From NCBI RefSeq assembly GCF_016107545.1, contig NZ_JABASS010000013.1:18924-82923 (forward strand): 64,000 bases of DNA, written 5' to 3'. Within the stretch, counting starts at the first letter, position 1. Every line of letters begins with the position of its first letter. This stretch comes from Psychrobacter namhaensis. Lineage in GTDB: Bacteria > Pseudomonadota > Gammaproteobacteria > Pseudomonadales > Moraxellaceae. Of this stretch, positions 57,530 to 64,000 are shown piece after piece. Both the position numbers and the translations under genes were made by a program. The notes beneath the pieces are model-generated. The model saw nothing but the letters and a program-made list of their open reading frames with translations, was not told the origin of the DNA and did no database searches.

Positions 57530-59074
57530 GTGATAAATAACCCAGAGAAAAATCAGAGTAATGTCTTGAGTCATACGGATAGCAGCCATGTTGCCGCGCG
57601 TGATGCGAACGTTATCACTGTGTTTGAGCATCAACGCTTAACGGCGCAAGACTTTGTGCACGTCGCTGATTTTCACTGGCTGCTGGCGCAAGAGTTTTCG
57701 GTGTTTACCATTAAACGCAAGCAGGGCCAGTGGCAGCTAAAGGTCGGACATTATGTTGGGATCATTTTACTGCCGAGTGGCATGACGCTTGAGATACTAC
57801 CAAAGCTGGGTGCAAGTCCTGAAAATCCACGCTCTCAGCGGCAACAGCAATCCTATAAAACCGCTCAAAACAATGACGTCAGCCAAACCCGTCAATGGGT
57901 GCAACAGATGCTGTCCGACTTGACCAACAGCGGTGGCCGTACCCGTCATAAACTGCCGCATACAAAAAACTTAGGTCAATTCAGTCATCAGCTGGCATCG
58001 CTACCCCCAGCCGCACTGCCCACACTACCATTGTCAGATTGGTTGATTGCGCAGTTTTTGCAGTGGCTGGTTCATTATCAGCCGACCAAGCACTATCAGG
58101 CACAAACTCAAAACCAAGCCTCGCTACAAGGTCGGCTACTCATCAAAGAGCAGCTGCGCCACAACAGCATGCAGCCGCATAAGTTTGTCTGTGAGAGCAG
58201 TGTGTTGAGTCAGGATATGCTGGGCAATCGCTTGATTAAGAGTGCTCTGGTTTTGCTGACCCCGCTAGTCTCTAAGTCAAGTATCTGTCACACCCTCCAA
58301 GCATGGCAGCCAGTGTCTACGCTGACTCGGCATGAAATGACTCAGCTAGAGTTGATATATGGTCAAGCCAAACGTCATCTAGCGGTGCAGCCGCTTCGAG
58401 CGCAGCAATTACAAGCTGGCCAGCAATTAGTCGATCTCGCTTATTGGCTATTGCAGCAGTCAAACGTAGCAACGGGTAATGGCATTGACTCACACCGCTC
58501 ATTGAAACAAAACCTCCCCCAACTGCGTTTGTGTCTGTTGATTGATATGAATCAAGCTTTTGAGCAATGGGCAAGTCAGCGCATCGCATCAATGTTTACC
58601 CAAATGAGCGAAAGCTATCGTCCCTTGTATCAAACGCAGCGTGTTTGGCTAAGTGATACAGAAGGGCAGGCGTGTTTGTCGATACGCCCTGATTTACTCA
58701 TATATAAAGTGACTACTGACAAAAATTGTCACCATGGTCAGGATAATACGAAAGAAACCTCGCAAGTGAGCGCTTCAGGAAGTTATAGTCATGTCATCGA
58801 TATGAAATGGAAGCATTTATCCCAAACGGCGGCCATCAGTGCAAGTGACGCTTATCAATTGGTCAGTTATGCGCAGGCTTACCAAGCAGAGCAGGTCTGG
58901 TTGGTCTATCCGGTACAAGGCAGTGACAGGCAGCCTGTGGCACTCAAGCAACAAGGCTACGATAATGAGCGTGCCGACAATCAAGCAGGTCATGCACCGC
59001 TATGGCTGATGCCATTTAACGTCCTTACCGGTACGATAAACAGTGGCTTGCTTCCAGCAGTGAATGTAGTATAA
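57530..59074 (+). CDS. McrC-like endonuclease subunit
   Basis: The 514-residue protein has the McrC N-terminal part (VGHYVGIILLPSGMTLEILPKLG) and a C-terminal PD-(D/E)xK nuclease with Asp in RPDLLIYK near 387 and DMKWK near 424-428, then DAYQLVSYAQAYQAEQVWLVYP. In McrBC systems McrC is the nuclease and McrB the motor. The start is GTG at 57530, 13 bp after the mcrB-like stop, with TAAGG about ten bases upstream. A long variable region near 105-145 holds a Q/N-rich stretch. The pair forms one operon. Confidence 0.9.
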   Translation: MINNPEKNQSNVLSHTDSSHVAARDANVITVFEHQRLTAQDFVHVADFHWLLAQEFSVFTIKRKQGQWQLKVGHYVGIILLPSGMTLEILPKLGASPENPRSQRQQQSYKTAQNNDVSQTRQWVQQMLSDLTNSGGRTRHKLPHTKNLGQFSHQLASLPPAALPTLPLSDWLIAQFLQWLVHYQPTKHYQAQTQNQASLQGRLLIKEQLRHNSMQPHKFVCESSVLSQDMLGNRLIKSALVLLTPLVSKSSICHTLQAWQPVSTLTRHEMTQLELIYGQAKRHLAVQPLRAQQLQAGQQLVDLAYWLLQQSNVATGNGIDSHRSLKQNLPQLRLCLLIDMNQAFEQWASQRIASMFTQMSESYRPLYQTQRVWLSDTEGQACLSIRPDLLIYKVTTDKNCHHGQDNTKETSQVSASGSYSHVIDMKWKHLSQTAAISASDAYQLVSYAQAYQAEQVWLVYPVQGSDRQPVALKQQGYDNERADNQAGHAPLWLMPFNVLTGTINSGLLPAVNVV

Positions 59075-59197
59075 TGACCCCGCTAGTGATTACGTAGTAT
59101 CAAGGTTGGTAAGAGATTTTGTCACCGTTGTTTTTATAAGAAATACGGGCTTTTTGAAATAAGTTAGCAATTATTTTAAATTAATCAAAAATAGGTG

Positions 59198-59226
59198 TTG
59201 ACAGAATCGGCTTTACCCCTTAATAT
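59198..59226 (+). promoter_or_regulatory. Promoter of the tRNA cluster
   Basis: TTGACA (59198-59203), a 17-bp spacer and TAATAT (59221-59226): a near-consensus sigma-70 promoter about 90 bp before tRNA-Pro. Confidence 0.85.
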
Positions 59227-59314
59227 GTGCACCTCGATAGCGAGGAACATTAACAAGTTAGCGGCATCGCCACTAACGAAGTAGTTAACAAGCTATCGTG
59301 ATAATAGAGAATTT

Positions 59315-59391
<77 letters not shown>

Positions 59392-59404
59392 TCTATTTTT
59401 TAAG

Positions 59405-59424
59405 AGCCTTACAGGCTTTTTTTT
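59405..59424 (+). terminator. Terminator-like hairpin between tRNA-Pro and tRNA-Arg
   Basis: AGCCT and AGGCT form a short stem with a 3-base loop followed by eight T. It may reduce read-through into the next tRNAs. Confidence 0.6.
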
Positions 59425-59494
59425 ATGTATAATGGTTTAGTTTCTGATATATTTATATTTTAAACGAGACTGAATATATAAAAAGCCCCTAAGA

Positions 59495-59571
59495 GCGCCT
59501 GTAGCTCAGTTGGATAGAGCACCTGCCTTCTAAGTAGGTGGTCGCAGGTTCGAACCCTGCCAGGCGCACCA
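59495..59571 (+). tRNA. tRNA-Arg(TCT)
   Basis: A 77-nt cloverleaf with acceptor GCGCCTG/CAGGCGC and encoded CCA end; the anticodon loop CTTCTAA lies in the CCTGC/GTAGG stem. Anticodon TCT reads AGA and AGG. Confidence 0.97.
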
Positions 59572-59610
59572 TTTAGCCTGCATATTTTGCCAGTCCTTGG
59601 CAGCAGTTAT

Positions 59611-59687
59611 GGCGGTTGTAGCTCAGTTGGTAGAGCCCCGGGTTGTGATCTCGGTTGTCGTGGGTTCGAGTCCCATCAGTCGCCCCA
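59611..59687 (+). tRNA. tRNA-His(GTG)
   Basis: The extra 5' G (position minus 1) pairs with C73, as in tRNA-His; acceptor GGCGGTTG against CAGTCGCC with two wobble pairs, encoded CCA end, anticodon loop TTGTGAT. A protein frame at 59587-59799 across it is an artefact. Confidence 0.96.
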
Positions 59688-59762
59688 TTTTATTCTGCAT
59701 TCTCTTCCTTTAGTATTTATACATCCTATTTGTTATAAAAAATTATATCTAAATAATATACT

Positions 59763-59783
59763 TGCCGATTTTGGCATTTTTTT
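59763..59783 (+). terminator. Weak terminator after tRNA-His
   Basis: TGCC and GGCA form a 4-bp stem followed by seven T. The stem is short, so this is tentative. Confidence 0.45.
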
Positions 59784-59816
59784 GTGCCTGTCTGTTTAGT
59801 TGTATGATCTTATTTT

Positions 59817-59947
59817 GATATAGTCAGGTCAATGTAAAAGAGATACAGCGGGGCTGAGATAAGTTTTTGTCGCCTTGTCGGCGTAGCCATGGCAAGCAAG
59901 AAAAATTTGTACCAGTCACGTAGCATCGTATCGTGTCTCCATTTTAT
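59817..59947. repeat. Dispersed palindromic repeat, copy 2
   Basis: The flank GATATAGTCAGGTC and AAAAGAGATACAG match copy 1 at 668-698. The loop (TGTCGGCGTAGCC, then GGCAAGCAAG) is the reverse complement of the copy 1 loop, and AAAAATTTGTACCAGTC matches its inverted end. The outer parts are also complementary (GAGATAC near the start, GTATCGTGTCTC near the end). It lies between the tRNA cluster and the octamer array. Confidence 0.72.
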
Positions 59948-59965
59948 TAATTGTTGACTATAGTT

Positions 59966-60013
59966 AAACGCTTAAACGCTTAAACGCTTAAACGCTTAAA
60001 CGCTTAAACGCTT
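59966..60013. repeat. Tandem array of 6 copies of AAACGCTT
   Basis: Six perfect copies of the octamer AAACGCTT run head to tail, with partial copies at both ends. The array lies about 285 bp upstream of the AraC-type gene and next to the palindromic repeat. Eight-base units are prone to slipped-strand change of copy number. Confidence 0.95.
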
Positions 60014-60297
60014 AAAAGCGCGCTAGTTTGTGTCCATCCATTTGAACGTGTTGGACATTTATTTTTTGCCCTACGGCTAGCCTTTTTGGGTTTTTGTTCT
60101 ATAGTATGTACCGTGTAACACCAGTTTATGGATGTTATCTGACACTTAAGCCATCAGCTATAAATAGAAGATAGGTAACGCTTAAGTTAGTCAAAATAAT
60201 GATTGAATATATTCAGTCAGTCTAAGGCTGTAATAGGGATGTGTGTGTTTTCGAAGGAATTTGCTGCTACTGACTTTGCCTATTGAGGAAGTGTTTG

Positions 60298-61233
60298 ATG
60301 GACGCACTAAGCGTATTGTTACAAAACGTTTATTTGTTTGAAACCAAGTATTATCGTTTAAATGGTGCTGGAAATTGGTCTTATTCAATCACTCGAAAAG
60401 ACACCATTTTATTTTACTTAGTGATGTCTGGTAGTTTTTGTATTGATGTTGGTGATGGTCTGCGACAGGCACACGCTGGCGATATGATTATGATTCCCAA
60501 TGCGTATAGGCATGTCAGCTACGCGCTGGATCATAATGGCGAGGACGCCAGACCGCTCGATGAGATGCTGACGACATGCAAAGAGCATACGCTGGATATT
60601 GATGGTAATGGTGATCCTAATTCGTCTTTAATATTGATCGAGTGCAAGTATGACAAAGAGATGATTCGTCCTCTGTTGTCTGTGCTGCCATCAATACTGC
60701 CTGAAATCAACGATGAAGATGATGGTAGGTTTGAGGTTATTGACGTTGAGATTAAGCTGCTGACGTTAGAAGCGGAGCGTGAGCGCATGGGCAAAACAGC
60801 GGTCATCAATCATTGGGCCAGTATTATGATGATTGAATGCTTGCGGGTTTATATTGAAAGCTTGCCCGAGGCCACAGAAAATTGGCTAAAAGCCATGAAA
60901 GATCCGTTTTTGACCAAAGCACTAGCCGCGATGCACGAAGCACCAAGCCAACATTGGACCATTCATAAGCTCGCTGAGACAGCAGGAATGTCGCGCTCGA
61001 GCTTTGCGCAGCGCTTCAAGGATACGGTGGGTATGCCGCCATTGACCTATCTTATTGATTACCGCTTGCGTTTGGCAGCGCGGTATTTACGCCTGCAACA
61101 AAACAGTATCAGCCGAATCAGTGAGCTGGTGGGCTATGCTTCGGACTCCACCTTCAGTCAGGCGTTCAAGCGCGTTTATGGCGTATCACCAAAAGCGTAC
61201 CGCCAACAGTATCAAAAAGACAACCTCGCTTAG
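60298..61233 (+). CDS. AraC-family transcriptional regulator (cupin plus HTH)
   Basis: The 311-residue protein has an N-terminal cupin-like AraC binding domain (FYLVMSGSFCIDVGDGLRQAHAGDMIMIPNAYRHVSY) and a C-terminal AraC HTH pair (WTIHKLAETAGMSRSSFAQRFKDTVGMPPLTYLIDYRLRLAARYL and ISELVGYASDSTFSQAFKRVYGVSPKAYRQQ). The ligand and target are unknown. GAGGAAGTGTTTG precedes the ATG at 60298, five codons inside the longest frame. An octamer repeat lies upstream, and a strong terminator follows. Confidence 0.92.
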   Translation: MDALSVLLQNVYLFETKYYRLNGAGNWSYSITRKDTILFYLVMSGSFCIDVGDGLRQAHAGDMIMIPNAYRHVSYALDHNGEDARPLDEMLTTCKEHTLDIDGNGDPNSSLILIECKYDKEMIRPLLSVLPSILPEINDEDDGRFEVIDVEIKLLTLEAERERMGKTAVINHWASIMMIECLRVYIESLPEATENWLKAMKDPFLTKALAAMHEAPSQHWTIHKLAETAGMSRSSFAQRFKDTVGMPPLTYLIDYRLRLAARYLRLQQNSISRISELVGYASDSTFSQAFKRVYGVSPKAYRQQYQKDNLA

Positions 61234-61260
61234 CTTACGGTTGTGGCACTCTTTTTGTCG

Positions 61261-61298
61261 AAAGCGTTAAGGTTACCATCGTATCCTTAACGCTTTTT
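61261..61298 (+). terminator. Rho-independent terminator after the AraC-type gene
   Basis: AAAGCGTTAAGG and CCTTAACGCTTT pair over 12 bp around a 12-base loop, followed by a T run. Confidence 0.93.
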
Positions 61299-61520
61299 TG
61301 TTTTTTAACTCGGAAACATGGCACTTCGATAGCGAGTTGCTGACTGATCTTGATGACGGTAATTTGGCGATGCACAGCTGACAATGTGCTTGTGTTCAGG
61401 TACTATGGAATAATGAGTCGTCTAGGCGCAAACGCTTATTTATAGCGCATTGTTTTTCACGGTATGCTAGCCATATAGTATGGCCTAGAAGATGTTTATT
61501 TTTGCTGCTGATGGTATGTT

Positions 61521-62606
61521 ATGACTGAACCGACTGCAAAGCCAAGCGCACAAGCCAATAGCCAAAAAGGCCCTGCTGCGTCTGTTAAAAAACAAAGTAA
61601 GAGCAAGGGAAATAGTGCTAAAGGCAACGCCAAAGATAGCCCTCGCCTTGTAGAAAACGAGCAAAAGAAGGTGCCTGAGACACTGGACAAGGCGGCGTTG
61701 TTGGCCCTATTTACGTTAGCTTCTGAAGATCCTGCAGATGAAGAGGGGGCGTCGAAAGTTGCAGCTGACACGCCGTCTGCTGCTGCAACTGATGACAGTG
61801 TGGCGACTACTGATAGCGAGCCTAGTATTGCCGAGCAGCGTGTGGCAGTTTATCATGCTCAGCATGAGCGTACTCGGCTGTTGTACGTCGCCTCTGCCGA
61901 GACCCGTCCCACTTATTTGGTACAAACGCTCAAATCTCAGTTTGCAGAGTATCAGCAATATCAACTTGCACAGCAGCTCGATAAACGCGGCCTGATGGAC
62001 ACGGATGGACTAGAACGCCTCTGGCAGCAGTTGCATGTGGTCGATGATATCATCGCAGATATCGTGCGTCATATGCCAGCGCAGCAGCCAGCAGGCTGGC
62101 AACTAACCACTCAGGATGGACGAAACCCACTCTGCTTTGCCACTGTTGGTAAGCTAAAACACGGCAAACCCATTCGTGACCAAGGCAGTCTCAATAGCTA
62201 CGTCTTAGGGCATTTTGGGGTGAGCAGCTTTACCTATGATCGAGGCTATTACATCGGTCATGTGGTTGGTTATTTATTCAGTTGTTATTTTTGCGCGCAC
62301 CTGTCTATCAGCTATGGCGTCACGGCCCTTGGGCAACAGGCCGTTGCTGATTATGAGTACGCCAGTCTTGAAACCCCGCATATGGTGAGGTTACTACAAG
62401 GCTTGGATAGCTACTGCAAAAAACGTGTTTATCAACTGGCGGTTATCTGTGCTCGCTTGAGTGTCTTTGCCAGCGATAAGCGTATCGAGAGAATGCTGAT
62501 CGCCGAGGTGAACGATTTTGATAAAAAACTACAGCAGCAGCATCTCGATGTTTTGTTATTAAACGGTTTAATGCCTGATAGTAGTGATTCTACGCCGCTT
62601 TTTTAA
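61521..62606 (+). CDS. Unrecognised 361-residue protein upstream of gspF
   Basis: I do not recognise this protein. Residues 1-105 are low-complexity (first K/S/N/Q-rich and basic, later A/D/E/S-rich and acidic) and probably disordered. A conserved-looking globular part follows from about residue 105: YHAQHERTRLLYVASAETRPTYLVQTLKSQF, GRNPLCFATVGKLKHGKPIRDQGSLNSYVLGHFG, and RGYYIGHVVGYLFSCYFCAHLSISYG, with several Cys residues there. There is no signal peptide. It ends 50 bp before gspF on the same strand, so it may be co-transcribed with it. The start ATG follows TGATGGTATGTT. Confidence 0.72.
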   Translation: MTEPTAKPSAQANSQKGPAASVKKQSKSKGNSAKGNAKDSPRLVENEQKKVPETLDKAALLALFTLASEDPADEEGASKVAADTPSAAATDDSVATTDSEPSIAEQRVAVYHAQHERTRLLYVASAETRPTYLVQTLKSQFAEYQQYQLAQQLDKRGLMDTDGLERLWQQLHVVDDIIADIVRHMPAQQPAGWQLTTQDGRNPLCFATVGKLKHGKPIRDQGSLNSYVLGHFGVSSFTYDRGYYIGHVVGYLFSCYFCAHLSISYGVTALGQQAVADYEYASLETPHMVRLLQGLDSYCKKRVYQLAVICARLSVFASDKRIERMLIAEVNDFDKKLQQQHLDVLLLNGLMPDSSDSTPLF

Positions 62607-62656
62607 GCACTGGTTTTTAACTCTCTATCTTTGATCACCTTGGGATATCTGCTGCT

Positions 62657-63859
62657 ATGCCCGCTTATCATTTTAAAGCGCTCGACGATCGCGGCGGTGT
62701 CCAAAAAGGCTTGCTCGAAGGCGATTCTGCGCGGCAAGTTCGTCAGCAGCTGCGTGATAAGCACTGGACACCGGTAGAAGTCAGCGCCGTTAATGATCGA
62801 CAAAGTCAAAGTAAAAGCCGCTATAAAAAACCGTCGGCGTATGAGTTGGCGCTCCTTACACGCCAGTTATCTGTCTTACTCGCGGCGGGTATTCCACTTG
62901 AAGAAACGTTGGCAGCTGTCGCTAAACAATCCCCAAAAACCCATATTAAGTCCTTAATGCTGGCCGTGCGCTCACACGTCTTAGAGGGGCTAAGCCTCGC
63001 CCGTGCTTTACAGCAAGCCGCAAGCTTCCCGCCCCTTTATATCGCTACTATCGCGGCAGGGGAGAAGTCAGGTCATTTAGATCTAATCCTCAATCAGTTA
63101 GCAGATTACACCGAAAACCGCTTTGCCTTACAAAAGAAAATACAAGGCGCGATGGTTTATCCCATTGTATTGATGGTGATGGCAGTCGGGGTGATTATGG
63201 GTTTGATGAGCTTTGTGGTGCCCAAAATCGTCAAGGTTTTCGAGCAGTCTGAGCAAGCGCTACCGCTGATTACCCAAGTTGTCCTGACCTTATCAAACAT
63301 CATTACCCAGTGGTGGTGGCTGATGCTATTGGTGTTAGCAGGGGCGGCGTTTTTATTCTATCGTTTTGCTCAGACCAAAGCGGGTAAACTAGCCATAGAC
63401 AGTATGGTACTTAAGTTACCCATATTGGCGCGCTTGTCTAAAGGTCTAAATGCGGCGCGTTTTGCCAGTACGCTTGCCATATTGGTACGCTCAGGCGTGC
63501 CCTTGATTGAAGCTTTGCATATAGGTGCTGCGGTGACGACCAATTTGCACATTAAGCAAACCATCATTACCGCCGCTGATAGGGTGACTGAAGGCGCTAG
63601 TTTGTCCAGTCAACTTGAAAAATCGACCTATTTTCCGCCAATGATGGTACAAATGATTAAAAGTGGTGAGAACTCAGGGGAGCTTGAAAATATGCTTAGC
63701 CGCGCGGCTGCCATGCAAGAAGCGGAAGCCACCAATTTTATCAGTACCTTGCTGTCGTTGCTCGAACCTTTGATGTTAGTGCTGATGGGCGTAGTAGTAA
63801 TGATTATTGTGATGGCAGTGATGCTCCCGATTGTAAATATGAATGACTTGGCAGGCTAG
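62657..63859 (+). CDS. gspF: Type II secretion system inner-membrane protein GspF
   Basis: The 400-residue protein begins YHFKALDDRGGVQKGLLEGDSARQVRQQLRDKHWTPVEV, the GspF opening. It has two T2SSF domains with LTRQLSVLLAAGIPLEETLAAVAKQ and, in the second, ARFASTLAILVRSGVPLIEALHIGAAV, each followed by a late motif (GEKSGHLDLILNQLADY and GENSGELENMLSRAA), and three membrane helices (at about residues 170, 220 and 370). It is the inner-membrane partner of GspE, encoded about 8 kb upstream. gspG does not follow; a transposase remnant does. Confidence 0.95.
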   Translation: MPAYHFKALDDRGGVQKGLLEGDSARQVRQQLRDKHWTPVEVSAVNDRQSQSKSRYKKPSAYELALLTRQLSVLLAAGIPLEETLAAVAKQSPKTHIKSLMLAVRSHVLEGLSLARALQQAASFPPLYIATIAAGEKSGHLDLILNQLADYTENRFALQKKIQGAMVYPIVLMVMAVGVIMGLMSFVVPKIVKVFEQSEQALPLITQVVLTLSNIITQWWWLMLLVLAGAAFLFYRFAQTKAGKLAIDSMVLKLPILARLSKGLNAARFASTLAILVRSGVPLIEALHIGAAVTTNLHIKQTIITAADRVTEGASLSSQLEKSTYFPPMMVQMIKSGENSGELENMLSRAAAMQEAEATNFISTLLSLLEPLMLVLMGVVVMIIVMAVMLPIVNMNDLAG

Positions 63860-63890
63860 CGGCACGGCCTATCAAAAAAGCGAAAGAGGA

Positions 63891-63913
63891 CTCCACCCGA
63901 CATTGGGGTAGAG
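63891..63913. other. Imperfect palindrome at the IS200/IS605-type end
   Basis: CTCCACCC pairs with GGGTAGAG (one mismatch) around a 7-base loop, between gspF and the transposase stop codon. IS200/IS605 elements carry such subterminal hairpins, which the transposase recognises. Confidence 0.55.
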
Positions 63914-63932
63914 GTGAATTTCGCATCACTGG

Positions 63933-64000
63933 CTAGCCTCGCTGATTCTGAATATATTGTTTAATAATATCTAATGGCGCACCGCCACAAGAGCTTGCAA
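63933..64000 (-). mobile_element. IS200/IS605-family transposase TnpA, C-terminal end
   Basis: On the minus strand the frame reads ASSCGGAPLDIIKQYIQNQ then RG and a stop at 63933-63935. GGAPLDIIKQYIxxQ is the characteristic C-terminus of IS200/IS605 Y1 transposases. Only about 21 codons are in the window, so it cannot be told whether the element is intact. It sits 73 bp downstream of gspF, with a hairpin between. Confidence 0.8.

Noticed and set aside
59587..59799. 70-residue protein frame across tRNA-His
   Set aside because: It overlaps a clear tRNA gene and has no support as a protein.
59966..60013. CRISPR array or replication iterons
   Set aside because: The unit is only 8 bp with no spacers and no cas or rep gene nearby; it is a simple tandem repeat.

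Overview
The window looks like a chromosomal segment of a gammaproteobacterium of the family Moraxellaceae, most likely Psychrobacter. I infer this from the kinds of genes, their arrangement (lptM-lysA-dapF-xerC; rpoN followed by hpf; scattered type II secretion genes; a wax-ester synthase) and moderate base composition. No search was run, so the genus is an inference. Most of the window is ordinary housekeeping DNA.

Layout. 1-8150, nearly all minus strand: the start of kbl, a small hypothetical protein, an amidase lipoprotein, a MOSC protein, nadD-rsfS, and the acetate genes ackA and pta. 8700-12700, plus: lptM-lysA-dapF-xerC (lysine and peptidoglycan precursor synthesis plus chromosome dimer resolution). 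12750-25200: a nitrilase-family amidohydrolase, rpoN-hpf, a minus-strand run of a TusA-like gene, rpoH, DUF423 and thiS, an M48 protease, yqeY, rpsU, two lipoproteins (one a c-type cytochrome), tsaD and crcB.

25350-31650 is a metal-resistance island. It holds cueR and copA facing copZ across two mirror-image CueR-type promoters with 19-bp spacers, then cadR facing cadA across a similar promoter. The copZ-cadR gap holds three successive hairpins. 31700-35480 is a GlxA-type regulator facing an isochorismatase-type hydrolase, an MBL-fold lipoprotein and a flavin monooxygenase gene split by one in-frame amber codon. 35750-39700 has metR and a potGHI transporter without its binding protein. 40200-46510 has carbonic anhydrase, gloA, mscS, a GC-rich gene for a membrane protein whose N-terminus resembles an inactivated archaemetzincin, a cytochrome c'-type lipoprotein, and ribA-hemF. 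47050-52710 has dxs, suhB, a wax-ester synthase and thiG.

53190-64000 carries gspE and gspF of type II secretion, about 8 kb apart. Between them are a DUF4442 protein, a two-gene McrBC-type restriction system, three tRNAs (Pro, Arg, His), an octanucleotide tandem repeat, an AraC-type regulator and an unrecognised protein. The window ends in the C-terminus of an IS200/IS605 transposase. Two copies of a roughly 130-bp palindromic repeat sit near the two ends of the window.

I found no prophage, CRISPR array or rRNA, and no clearly new multi-gene system. The best leads are the GC-rich zincin-like membrane protein, the amber-split monooxygenase, the mirror-image CueR promoters, the dispersed palindrome, the octamer array, and a pair of mutually exclusive hairpins downstream of dxs.
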